This document shows positions 35,012 to 46,951 of a DNA stretch of 64,000 nucleotides, in pieces; the stretch's first letter is position 1; each line of letters starts with the position of its first letter. The position numbers and the translations under genes were made by a program. The notes below the pieces were generated by a model. That model did not search any database. It saw nothing but the letters and a program-made list of their open reading frames with translations, and had not been told where the DNA came from. The DNA comes from Chamaecrista fasciculata (Eukaryota; Streptophyta; Magnoliopsida; Fabales; Fabaceae). Location of the stretch: contig QANZ01027320.1 in assembly GCA_003254925.1 (NCBI GenBank), positions 330,674 to 394,673 on the forward strand, written 5' to 3'.

Positions 35012-37117
35012 AGTTGTTAGCTCTTTGATTATTAGGGTGTGTATGCATATATGGTACTTAATGGTTTGTTCTTGTTAGAATTAGAACTAAATGGCCAAAG
35101 TCTCAAATTGGTCCTTTATGTATGGGGTAAATTTTAAATTAGTCTCTTATTTTTCATTTGTTTCATATCAGTCTACATGTTTTCATAATGTTTCAAATTA
35201 GTTCCAAACCTATTTTCGAGACGCAATTTGATCTCATTTGCTAACAATCTTAACTGGCAGAGAAATGACTCTTCAAAAATTAATACATAGTTTTGAACTC
35301 GTGGCATGCAAACTTGAAACGAGAAAGATGACAAATTTCACTTGTTTAACCGTCAAATAATATTACTTAAATTTCTTGTATTTAAATAATATGTATATAT
35401 TAATACATGTTGATATGTAATTAATGGAGGATAATTGCTGGACACCTCATAGTTTGTTATTCTTGTAATGTATGAACTGGACTATTTTATGAGGTGTCCT
35501 TTCTTTAGAATATTTCAGTATTATTCTCTTCCTATAAAGTCAATAGTTGTATACATATGAAATCAAGGTAATAGAATATACTTTTTTTCATTTTACTGTC
35601 TCATCCTCTAATAGTAATGGCTATCATTTTAAAAGAAAAAAAAATTATAAAAAGTTGACCCCTTTGTAAAAATCTTGCCTGCGCCCCTGGTTTCGATAAT
35701 ATAATATAATTTAGCTTTCTAATTTGGGTTGTGTTGAACACATGAATCACAACATTGATGAATATTCAATAATTCGGGCCCAACATTTATGAATTTAACT
35801 CTGTAGACCATGGAATTTTTTTATAAAATAAGTCTTAATCCTTAAGCGAAGCAATTAGTCAAGGAATGAAAATATGCAGATAAAGTAAAACAAAAAGACA
35901 GAACAGAACAAAACAAAAAATGGCACCGACAAATCTTACCCAATTTGCATATTTTTAATATTTTTATTAGGTATTTATCACTCATTAAGAACATCATTTC
36001 TCTCTGTAATCATGCACTTAGCAAATTTTCAATTTTTATTTGATTCATACAGTTATATTTCAGAAATTAAATTTTTAATTTATTCTAAAACTGAGGGCAT
36101 CCTACTATTCCATTTTTATTTGTTTCAAAACCTCATTTCTTAGTCCTAAATATCGTGTCAAATGTCATTTTGGTCATAAGAGTTTTAATTTGTTTATTTC
36201 GGAAAAAAATCCTTAATAGATATTTTTCTGATGTTCTTGCAAATTTCAAGTTTTTTTTTTTTTAAAAAAAAGGCCATTAAAAATATAATATGAAATACTA
36301 ATCTGTATATAGTTACATTTAACATCACTACAATTATATTGAAAAAAAAAAAAAGTAGCAAACGCACCTTTCAATCCAAATATACTTTCAGGATAGTGTC
36401 AATTATGCTCCAAATTTTATGTTAGCATCAATTATACCCATAAATTGATCAAATTAATTCTCTATGCCATCATTTTAAAAGTGACAAAATTATGTCTTGG
36501 ATGACATTAAAAATAAATGTCAAAAGTTTTAGGAACAGTTGATAACAAAAAAAAATACAGTATACCTGAGACTGACCATACAGTTTGAGTTTAACAGCAC
36601 CAAAATGTTTTAACTTTTTTATAAATATCTAAGAAGTAATATGTGCTTGGGTAATTTCTTTAAAAATCATTTTTAATTAAAAAATACTACAAAAAGATAT
36701 ATACGTCCATGTGTCATCTTGACTTTAAATTCAATATGAGTGTATGACTAGATGGCCTTTTATATTACTATGTATATATATATATATATATCAGGTATGC
36801 ATGGACAATGTTTTTCACTTTCCAGTCTTTCAAGAATGTGCAGATAGTCATAATAAATAAATAAAACCGTCTTATTCCTACCTATCCTTAAAAACTACAA
36901 GATTAGTTGTAGGCATGTATGGAAGGATTTACTGCAAAGCAAATTAGTCAACCAATGTGCAGATAAAGAAAAACAACAATAAAAAAAAAAACAAAAAATG
37001 GCTCCGACAAATCTGACCCCTATCAAAGTAGAATTTAACATTTATCACTCATATATTAAGAACTTCATCTGTGTTTGTAACTACTTTGCTTAAGGAACTG
37101 TTTTATTGGTCAAAATA
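35012..37117. other. Intergenic region with a repeated promoter-like segment
   Basis: No gene is seen. About 35090-35300 carries the left arm of a family A/B MITE (GGCCAAAGTCTCAAATTGG) without its right arm. Two related segments, about 35846-36011 and 36936-37081, share 'gcagataaagtaaaac'-like and 'gacaaatct' stretches plus 'tttatcactca'; the second is the immediate upstream region of S-RLK6. Confidence 0.6.
35846..36011 (+). repeat. Second copy of the S-RLK6 upstream region
   Basis: Resembles 36936-37081 in order and content (TTAGTCAA, GCAGATAAAG, AAAAAATGGC, CCGACAAATCT, TTTATCACTCA, TTAAGAAC) with indels. In the downstream copy this block leads directly into the S-RLK6 start. Here no receptor gene follows, which suggests a lost duplicate or a copied promoter. 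Confidence 0.6.
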
Positions 37118-40100
37118 ATGAACAAAGAAAATGGCTTAGTCATTTTGTTAGTTCTACTACAATTCTGCTTCTTCTGGTTTTGCCTAGCTTCTGATACCAT
37201 AACCATTGGCAAACCTATACATGATGGTGACCTTGTGATTTCCAAAGCACAAAAATTTGCTCTTGGATTTTTCAGTCCAGGCAGCTCCCACAAACGATAC
37301 TTGGGAATTTGGTTCAACAATTTGCCAATTAAAACAGTTGTTTGGGTTGCAAACAGAGATGACCCTATCAATGACACTTCTGGAGTTCTTTCCATCAACC
37401 CAAATGGTAATAATAACCTTGAACTCAATCACAAGCGTAGCAACATCCCCATATGGTCTACAAATGTTTCTGTCACAATCTCCCCAAATACTACACTTGT
37501 AGCTCAATTATCAGACATAGGAAACCTTGTACTTACTCAGAATGACTCCAAAACTGTGATATGGCAAAGCTTTGATCATCCCACAGACACACAGCTTCCA
37601 TATGCAAAAGTGGGAGTCAACAAAAGAACTGGACAGAGCCTGTTTTTGCAATCATGGAAGACGTCGGATGATCCTGGATCAGGAAGCTTCGTAGGTAGGT
37701 ACAACACCAGTGGAAAATCTCAATTGATCTTGTACAACAATAATCTTCCATGGTGGCGAGAAGGATCCTTCAATGGAGAAATATTTGTGGGTACACCCTA
37801 TATGAAGCAATCTACGGTGATGAACACTCTCAATGCTTCTGTTGTAGATGATGATAATGAGGTTTCTTTTTCATATTATGCCTATAACCAGTCCACGATT
37901 TCTAGAGTGGTACTAGATGAATCAGGACAAATGCAAATATTAGTGTGGGATCACCAGATGAATCAATGGAATCGATACTGGTCAGCCCCAACAGTACAAT
38001 GTGACATCTATGGAACCTGTGGGTCCAACAGTAAGTGTGACCCTTTGAGCTATGAAAACTTCCAGTGTTCTTGCCTACCTGGATTTGAACCCAAAAACCC
38101 AGATAATTGGTACCAGAATAAGGATGCATCAGAAGGATGTGTTAGGAAGAATGATGGGCAATATTCCATATGTGGGAGTGGGGAAGGATTTGTTAAAGTT
38201 GAAAGTGTCAAGATTCCTGATACATCTGTTGCAAAAGCCAACATGGGATTGAGCTTGGAAGAATGTGAAAAAGAGTGTTTGAGAGATTGTTCATGCACTG
38301 CCTATGCAGTTGCTGATGTTAGGAATGGTGGAAGTGGGTGCTTAGCATGGTATGGGACTCTAATGGATACACAAGTGTTAAGTGATCAAGGCCAAGATTT
38401 ATATGTCCGTGTTGATGCTATTGAACTAGGTTTGTCATACATATCTCTCTCTATATATGTATAGTAGATATTCTTAAGATCTCATAAATTTTGCCATCAT
38501 CATATAAAGTATAGACATATACATACACAGATCTCAGAGTGACCTATTTATTTTCCATTTCATGCCTTCATGGATGTTCTCCTTTGTTTTGTCCTTGTTC
38601 ATTTTTTGTTAGTTTTAACATTTTCCTTCTGGACTTTCTCAGCAAATTACACCAGAAAATCAAAAGGAACATTACTTTCTAAGCATGGGATAGTGGCAAG
38701 TGTAATAGCTCCTACAACAGCTGCAATCGCTCTTCTAATTGGCTTTATTGCATATTGTTTATGGAAGAGGAAAAGAAAAGGTGGTTTAGTTTTCTGTCGT
38801 TTTTCCAACAGATCACAAGTCTTTTAGCTCTTTATTGTTTGCCTAATCATAACTATTTGATTTATCCAGATAGAATGACCCACGAACAATTAAATCAAGA
38901 ATCCCTGACAGAGGAGGAGAATGATGGAAATAAAGGACAACCAATTTTACCATTCTTCAACATCAAAACCATTATGGCTTCTACAAACAATTTCAATAGT
39001 GAAAATGAGCTTGGGCAAGGAGGATTTGGCTCTGTCTACAAGGTATGCGAAATCTTTAAGAACCCAATTTTTCTTTTTTCAGTTTTCCACATGTATCTTC
39101 CATGGGAAGTAATCATGTTCGACACACTGTCGGGCACTAAATGTGAACATCTCCAGCGAGTATTCGAATCTGGTTTTACTACTTTGTGAAAGACTAACAC
39201 CTTCAATGAGTTTCAATCACCGATGGTTTAAGAACTCAATTTGTATCACTATATCCACACTTTATTTCTTGTGTAATGTGATAATACTAGTGCAGGTAAT
39301 GTTACATATACTAGTATAATTGAGGTTAAAGTTTTCTTTTGTGTTCAGGGCATATTAGGTAATGGACAGGAGATAGCAGTGAAAAGATTGTCTAAAAGTT
39401 CACGACAGGGCACCCAAGAGTTCAAGAATGAAATTAGACTAATAGCAAAACTCCAACACAAAAATCTTGTGAGATTGCTTGGTTGCTGCATTCATAAAAA
39501 GGAAAGAATGTTAATCTATGAGTACCTTCCCAACAAAAGCTTGGACTTCGTTATATTTGGTAGGATCTCCCCTCTCCCTTTTGCTCCAAATCATTAAGTT
39601 TTCAGAGATCATATATAATCAAAATTTCAAAGTTTAAAATGGAAGCATCATTTTCTATTGTCAAACTCTGAATAAACTTATGGTTTTTGAGATTTTGTCA
39701 TATTAATTCATGCCTAATCAAGCAAATTTCAAAGTCTTCGGATGAATCAATTCCTAATTATTTCAAAATGTAAGATCCTTCTTTGTTTAATTGCAGATAT
39801 AGCCCAGAGGTCACTATTAGATTGGGATAAACGTTTCCATATTATTAATGGAATTGCTCGAGGTATTCATTATCTTCACCATGATTCACGGCTGAAAATA
39901 ATTCATAGAGATATTAAAGCTAGCAATATTCTCTTAGATGCAGCAATGAATCCCAAAATATCAGATTTTGGAATGGCCCGAATATTTGGAGAGGATCAAA
40001 TCCAAGTAAGAACAAGAAGAGTGGTTGGGACTTTGTAAGTTGGCCAAACACTTTACAGCAATTGAATTTTTCCTAGATTAATTAGAAAGATTAACCAATA

Positions 40101-40919
40101 GACTGGCATACTATCATATTCTCAGTATATTTTCTGGTATTCAAAATATTATAATATATAGGTATTTAAGATGGTTTCTTTTATTAGAAAATAGATGACG
40201 ACATATAGCATATCTAACATTTATATGCTCGAAATGACAATAATAATATTAGCTTCATATATTTTAAGTTAAAATACAAAAAGAAAAATGACATCTAAGT
40301 TATGCAGTTTACCACCCTTAACTTTAAGAATCAAACAAAAGAACTCTTAAATCTTTCAATTTTGAGCAATATACTACTCAAACTTACAATTTTGAATAAT
40401 ATACCCCTTGATTTTGTTAACAAATAAATTCAGATTAAAATATTGACAAAGGAGACATATCACGCAGCTGAAAGTTTGGGAGTCCTTTGTAACGTTTAAA
40501 GTTGAGGGGATAAAATTGCAGAACTCATTTAAGTTGAGGGAGTTCTTTGCATTTTATCCTATGTTTTATAAACCTGGGGAAAAAAAAGTCAATAATCAAG
40601 TAAGGCATCCTTACGGCTTTAGCTCTCTTTAATTGGTTATCATATGTCCCCTAATAATATATTTTGGATGAAACTAGCCTCTTATATATCAATGTATCAA
40701 AAATAGGCTTCTTGAATGCCTATTAACATCAACACTTGAAAAATGAAGAAGATAAATAGATAATACACAAAATGCCTCTTAGTTAGCATTGCTGATTATA
40801 CTATAACTATATATATTTGGGTTATTGCAGTGGTTATATGGCTCCAGAATATGCAATGGAAGGACGTTATTCAACAAAGTCTGATGTTTTCAGTTTTGGA
40901 GTCTTAATATTAGAAATTA

Positions 40920-40951
40920 CTAGTATGAGACCCGTGCGTTCGCACGGGTTT
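40920..40951 (-). other. Helitron 3' terminus: CTAG end and GC-rich hairpin
   Basis: On the minus strand, an 8-bp stem CCCGTGCG / CGCACGGG with an AA loop, then TCTCATA and the terminal CTAG next to host T. This is the usual Helitron rolling-circle terminator arrangement. Confidence 0.9.
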
Positions 40952-42020
40952 TTTCTTGACAATTTATGTAATTAGGAATCCTCATAACTTAACTTGAAAA
41001 TTAACAAATAAAATCATAAAATCCTGACAATTTATACAATTTTACAATAGTAGCAACACATCAATATATAGCGTAATATGAAAATTCTTGACAAAAAATC
41101 CAATCTCCCGTTCATAATAAATAATACTACTCTCAAGCATCTGCCAAAGTCTCCCATTTCAAAAAACTTTTGGCTATATTATAAATGTGCATGTTTGTGT
41201 TTTTTGCTTAATGCCTCATTGACAATGAGTTCTTTTAAGGTTTCTTTTGAAAAAGAAAAATATGACATTGACACATACACAATCTGAATCAGAGTAAGGA
41301 ATTTGGTCTGTCAACATCTCCAACACTGTGCACCCTAGACTCCATATATTTGCAGGAAGCCCATAACCTTAATTCTTTCCTTGCACAACCTGCATGTTCC
41401 AGCTTAATAATTAATACTTATGATCATTAATAAAACATGCCACGGAGTGATATCTAGCAAGTTCAAGGTCTACAGTTTCAGAGACAAAGGGATGTTTATT
41501 TTCATTTGTGAAATTGCAATGATTTTCTGTAAGAAAAATGCACCACTGCCACACCATTATCATTGATTCATTACACTTGTATATACTATTCATCAGACAA
41601 ATTTGAAGTTGAGCTAGAGATAAAAGCAATTATAACTTTCTATAACAACATTAAGTCAAAACCATAAGAAATTACCAGTCTAAAAGGCAAGAGACATTTG
41701 TATCATGATATTTCTTCAAATATATATATATATATATATATATTAACTCATACCAAGCATATCAAATAATTCATTAGATATAAGAAATACATGTATTTTC
41801 AAGATTAATTACTTCAAATCAAGTAGTGCAAAGGATGCAATTATTATCAAAAGGCTGCGAGAATGAAATTCAAGGATGGCAATTTCCTTTGTACATGGCC
41901 ACACAGAAGCATCAATGATACCTATAGAAAGCTGATACCTATAAGATAAATTGGTATAATACCATCAGATAATTTTGACTAAGCCTCAATTCATTTTATT
42001 TTTATACATATAAACACTAA

Positions 42021-42182
42021 NNNNNNNNNNNNNNNNNNNNNNNNNNNNNNNNNNNNNNNNNNNNNNNNNNNNNNNNNNNNNNNNNNNNNNNNNNNNNNNN
42101 NNNNNNNNNNNNNNNNNNNNNNNNNNNNNNNNNNNNNNNNNNNNNNNNNNNNNNNNNNNNNNNNNNNNNNNNNNNNNNNNNN
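42021..42182. other. Assembly gap (162 N)
   Basis: Unresolved bases inside the Helitron. Anything that joins its two halves, including a possible second 5' terminus, could be hidden here. Confidence 1.
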
Positions 42183-42413
42183 ATCCTCCGCTGGATTTTA
42201 GTCCTCTCGCACCCTCTCCACTTTCATTTTCCCACTTCACGCTTCATTTTCCCAGATCTCAGTTTCATTACTTCACTTCACTTTCAGCCGTCACATTTTA
42301 GGGTTTTAATTTGCTCTGCCGTCGTCAGTCACACTTTAGGGTTTTCGAGTTGGCGTCTCCGTCTTCGTGGCTGGTGTCTCCATCGTTCACATTGAGCTTC
42401 CTTCTCATATCAT

Positions 42414-42632
42414 GTTCAAAATTGGTCTCATATCTTTACAAAAAGGTTACAGATTGTAGGACTAATAGTGAAACTTTTTGTAAAATATGAGATCAAATCT
42501 ACAAAAAAAAAAGATGTGGAATCAGTTCTGCGCATCTAACCAAAGATATAGGACCAAAAGTACAACAAAAAAACATACGAGACCAAATTGAGATCTGAAC
42601 AAAAGATATAAGACTAAAAATACATTTTGAAC
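42414..42632. mobile_element. Family A-like foldback MITE inside the Helitron
   Basis: The left end GTTCAAAATTGGTCTCATATC pairs with the right end GATATAAGACTAAAAATACA...TTTTGAAC. Repeated 'atgagatcaaat' and 'ggaccaaaag' occur inside. Target duplication not resolved. Confidence 0.6.
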
Positions 42633-43096
42633 ACAAACATATATATATATTTGTATTGGTCGGTTTTGTAAATATTGTTTTAATAATTTTTGAAATATAA
42701 CTAAACTATAGTAATATTAAAAAACAAATGGTTATATTTTAACAAATAATAAAATGGTAGTTATTTTTTAAAAAATATTTTTTGTTAATTTTATATTTTC
42801 CTTAATATTTTTAATTGATAAATTTTTTTAAAAGACTGACTGCTATAATCGACAGATCAGGAAAAAAAAGGTCATATATTACATAATCATCGTGTCAACT
42901 ATCAAATTTAATATTTTGGCAGCTTCTTATAATCCACTAACATGCATAAACGTCGATAATGTTCAATTCGTTGATTTGCTCATCATTTGTGATAATCAAT
43001 CACTCGAACATTCACTGAAAAAATACAAATATTCATTTGCCAGATGTCCCATACCTAGCTTGACCACTTGCAAGCACACATTATTTTATATATATA

Positions 43097-43130
43097 CTAG
43101 TATGAGACCCGTGCGTTCGCACGGGTTTTT
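43097..43130 (-). other. Second, internal Helitron 3'-end signature
   Basis: Same hairpin CCCGTGCG-AA-CGCACGGG, same TCTCATA and CTAG, next to a T on the minus strand. It matches the outer terminus for about 32 bases, and then the sequences diverge. It implies a nested or tandem Helitron, or an outer element that read through this terminator. Confidence 0.85.
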
Positions 43131-43447
43131 CCTTTTCATCACATCTTTCTAGACATATAACATCCTAATTACCTTCGGAGAATTGACCTATTTCATCAAA
43201 ATTTTTGCTCTGTCATCAAAGAGGCTATTACAAAACTGGTAAAGGCATTAAAATTACACGTGCCTATTTATAATGCTCTTCCCATACTATTGGTACTTCA
43301 GCAGTTCTAAACACCTAATTATTGTAATCATAGTAAGAGCTAAATAATTTATAACTTGTCCTGGATGGTAAATGAGAGAAAGCTTCAGTAGTATGCAATA
43401 GCATGATATTGGATGTTTATTAGTCCATGAAACTAAACGATCCTTAC

Positions 43448-45918
43448 AAAATGTTGCTTTTCTCGAAGCCCAAGATCATCAATCAAAGCTTTAACCTCCA
43501 CTTCAATCTCAGTCTGCACCAAATGAACAAAATTTAGAGCAAACATCATTCAACAATAATTGTTTCCCGTTTACAGCAACAACTTCTATTAGTGGCATGT
43601 GATCCATAATTTTGTGGCGAACCACACAACTACATCCTTAATTTTTTTTAGTCCACTGGGTGAAGATTAGAACCTGACAACAATAGCATACATAAATTCT
43701 AATAGACGTATGATCTTAAATTATAATAATGCAGCAGAACAAAATTAAGTAATGCAAAAATGAGTTTATGGGAGAGATTCAAGTAAAAACANATGTTTGT
43801 ATCACATATAACCAAATGCTCAATCATGCAAAATCATCACTATAAATCACGCAGGTGAGGGATTTTTGACAGAATACTGACTTAATCAGAGGAGAAATAA
43901 GAAATATAAAAGAAAACATACACAACTAAAAGAACATACAAAACTAAAAGAACTTGATGCAGTTTTTAAAACACAGAAACATGTTTGTATCACATATAAC
44001 CAAATGCTCAATCATGCAAGATCATCACTATAAATCATGCAGGTGAGGGATTTTTGGCTACTAAAATGGAAAGTAAATATTCGAATTCTAAAAAAAATAA
44101 ATCTACTTAGCCCCTTAGAATCTGTAGGAGTTGAAGTTGTGTAATTGAATGACTGAAGCGAAAGAACTTGGACAGTGAAAAGGTTCGTGACTATCCATTA
44201 ATTCACCTGGAAATCTAAAGCTAATGGAATAAGGTGCCAAACATTCATCTAAATAGAACAACTGATCATTTGATTATATTCTATATGAATAAAATAGGCC
44301 TTTAAAAGATACTGCAATCCTATTTTTTTTTAAAGAGTTCATTTTTTTGTCATGGCCTGACTCAATTAGGATTATTTTTGACAATGAAATCTCTTTGGAG
44401 ATCAATATGACAGATAGCTACTCTTGAGATTAAGAAATAATGTTAAAGTAATAATAGAAGTATATTAAGGAATGAACTTGCATATGAAATTATTCACAAT
44501 TGTAAAAAGAAGCATACCTTTCTGTGAGGTAGATCCCCTCCTGCAGTTATACCTGAAACATCACAGAAAAAAAAAATTGAAGGACCTCAGTATGAAAAAA
44601 ATGGGGGAGAAACTTTAATAAACAATGATCAAAGCAATCCAAAAAGCAATTACCATATCATAATCTCAACAGCCATTCATATTACTATTAAAGACTTTAA
44701 ATTAAACATTTTGGAATCAGAGGCAAAAAGATCAGAAGAAAGTGAAGGAAAATGGAAAAAAGAAGCTTACTCTATACCATTTAAGCAAAATGTTATGCTT
44801 ACCTTCCCCCAATTTCAGTTCAAAAAACAAATGCCACAGTATGATTTTCTATATAGTTAAAAGTATGTCAAATGGATGCCAAATATGATTCTAAATGCCC
44901 ATTACAGGTGAAATTCAGCTTACCTTCCTCTCAGCTACTGACTTTAGCTTACTCCAAAAAGCATCTGTTGATATGAATTCACTAAAGCATTAAGTTCTAA
45001 AGTTCAATAAACTTTATGACAGCAAAAATTGGTCAAAACAAATTCGCTTTTCAAATCCTGACGTATTCAATTCATTAAAACTGATATGTGCATGCATATA
45101 GTTGAAATCAAAATAAATAGTCTTCTTACCTTTATCATCAGAAATATAATCTAAAATCTAATCTAAATTCATCCTTTATTCTCTGCAAAAAGACAAATTC
45201 ATGTTTAGAACACTGATAAAAGGTTTGTTGATTAAATTACTGATAGAAAAAGCTAAACTTAACACTGATAAGCAATACAAATGTTATTTTTTTTGTCTTA
45301 TTTTTTCTTTTGTCAGTGTTTTATCATTGTTTCAATGACAATTATGTGAAGAACCAAAACATCAATGTACATAGTTAAGCTTCCTTTATCCAACTAAGTC
45401 GCCCAGGTTCGGTGCCAGGCCCTAGTTCGTTTTTTTCTTAAAATTTATTGACGAAACAGTGATCTAGCACAATTCAGCAGAAATCACCATTCACAAATTC
45501 ACAGAAAAAATCACCATCCAAAAATTCAAACAGCAAAAATCACAGAAAAAATCACAAATTCACAGCTTGAGAAAAACGCAGAGTAGAGGGTCACCGGAAA
45601 TGTTGTTGGCGGAGGCAATTTGAGCAAGAGCAACCGTCGGCTGAGACCTGAGATGAAGAAGAAGATCTGGGTTCGTCGATTGTGAGATGAAGAAGAAGAA
45701 ATCCTGGAAATCAGCGCTGGAGTTCCGTAACGGCGTGCTCGAAATCATAGACGACGGTCTGTGAGCGTGGGATTGTAGAGATGGGAAATTTGGTCTGGAA
45801 GATTGGAAAAACCGTAGCTGACAAAACGCAAAGAAAATGCAGATCGGAAGAGATGAGAAGTGGCGGTAAGAAAATGGCGGAGAGATTGACATACCTGGAG
45901 CAAGCGGCGGCGGATCAT
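43448..45918 (-). pseudogene. Exon-like fragments of an unidentified gene captured by the Helitron
   Basis: On the Helitron's own strand a series of short blocks are bounded by splice-like signals: 45918-45895 (an ATG after an 'AAACCCTAAC' leader, coding MIRRRLLQ, donor GTATGT), 45182-45130 (donor GTAAGA), 44964-44924 (one frame reads AFWSKLKSVAERK, donor GTAAGC), 44552-44518 (ITAGGDLPHRK, donor GTATG), and 43513-43448 (22 codons, TEIEVEVKALIDDLGLREKQ, donor GTAAGG). I do not recognise the parent gene. The frame across all blocks was not established, so exons may be missing. Gene-fragment capture in the Helitron's orientation is common in plants. Confidence 0.5.
43789..44057. repeat. Direct repeat pair inside the Helitron (period 188 bp)
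   Basis: About 43789-43869 and 43977-44057 are near-identical ('atgtttgtatcacatataac' through 'gcaggtgagggatttttg'). One N occurs at 43791. This is probably an internal tandem duplication within the captured intron. Confidence 0.75.
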
Positions 45919-46951
45919 GGTGTAGTTAGGGTTTAAGGGAGAGAGAAGAGGAAGGTTGGTGAGAAAGATGAGATATGGGTCGGAGACGGAGAATGGGTCG
46001 GAGAAGATGGAGAATGGGTGGTTTGTGGTTGAGAGAAGAGGAAGGTCGGGTGTGGCCTGTGAAATTTGATGAATTTGGATTGGGTATTGTGAAATTTGAA
46101 ATTTAAAATTGAAAAAAAAATTGGAGATTGAATGTTTGAAGTTTGAAATTTGAATTGAGAGATGATTGAAGTTTGAGATATGAGATGAGATTTGGAGGGA
46201 GACATGCGAGGTGGCTGAGATGGAGTTTTTTTTTTGTTTAAAAAGCAAAAAAATGGAGAAGCAATTTTTCAGGGACACGTGTCATTTTCTTGGCAGCAAG
46301 TGGGAAAATAATAGTGGGCCAACATGCAAGGAAAATCCGACACATGGCAAAAGCAAAACATTGTTTTGTATAGATTAGTAGATTAGTAGATAGTAGATTA
46401 GTGGCAAGAGAAACACAGATCGGGAAGAGGGAAGGAGATCCATCAATTTGATTGGACATGTAAGAACAAAATGCACTAAAAATTGAAAAAAAAAACTTAT
46501 TTATACTAGACCTATTAAGTCACATGACTTTAATTAACTTTTAATATTATTTCCACACCAATATTCTCTTTAAATCACTTTAGCAGCTCCTCTTGGATCT
46601 AATATTTCATTGTTAACTTTAATTTACTTATTACTACTATTTTTGTAGGTATGGGACTTGTGGAGAGATGGAAAGGCCTTAGAAATAGTGGACTCAACAC
46701 TTGGTCAATCATTTCCTGTTGAGGAAGTTGTGAGGTGTATCCAAATCGGACTGCTATGTGTGCAAGAAAGTGCCCTCAATCGACCATCCATGTTACAAGT
46801 TATTTTCATGCTTGGCAATGAAACAAATCTTCCCTCTCCCCAAAAGCCAGCATTTGTATTAAATTCCAACATAAATTCTCCAGATTCATTACCATCTGGT
46901 ATAGAAACTTCACTAAACGAGGTTACAGCTACTACAATCAGTGCTCGGTGA

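Larger units (their letters stand above)
40920..46397 (-). mobile_element. Non-autonomous Helitron inserted in exon 6 of S-RLK6
   Basis: Read on the minus strand it starts TCTACTATCTACTAATC (46397 downward) and ends with the hairpin CCCGTGCG-AA-CGCACGGG followed by TCTCATACTAG (to 40920). It sits between host A (40919) and host T (46398), as Helitrons do, with no target duplication. No Rep/helicase ORF is seen. It contains a second 3'-end signature at 43097-43130, a 162-N gap, gene-like exon fragments on its own strand, and an internal MITE. Confidence 0.9.
37118..46951 (+). pseudogene. S-receptor-like kinase (S-RLK6) split in exon 6 by a Helitron
   Basis: Exons 37118-38429, 38643-38780, 38870-39042, 39349-39559, 39797-40034, 40831-40919 joined to 46398-46459, and 46649-46951. 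Without the insertion the exons total 2526 nt (841 aa) with every phase preserved; the two halves of exon 6 sum to 151 nt, the same as in S-RLK1. Signal peptide (MNKENGLVILLVLLQFCFF), B-lectin (WVANRDDP), SLG, EGF (CSCLPGF), PAN (CLRDCSCTAYA), TM and an RD kinase ([42 protein letters not shown]) are all present. As it stands, reading into the Helitron meets TAG at 40973-40975, giving about 738 aa that lack the end of the kinase lobe. No other lesion was found, so the break may be recent or even polymorphic. Confidence 0.9.

Noticed and set aside
45560-46278. Minus-strand frames of 110 and 177 codons inside the Helitron
   Set aside because: Composition is Ser/Phe/Pro low-complexity text from a pyrimidine-rich leader; only the short MIRRRLLQ block looks like a real exon start.
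37118-46951. Treating the Helitron as a natural long intron of S-RLK6
   Set aside because: The interruption has no splice donor at 40919 (CTAG follows) and all paralogues have one uninterrupted 148-151-nt exon here; insertion is the simpler reading.
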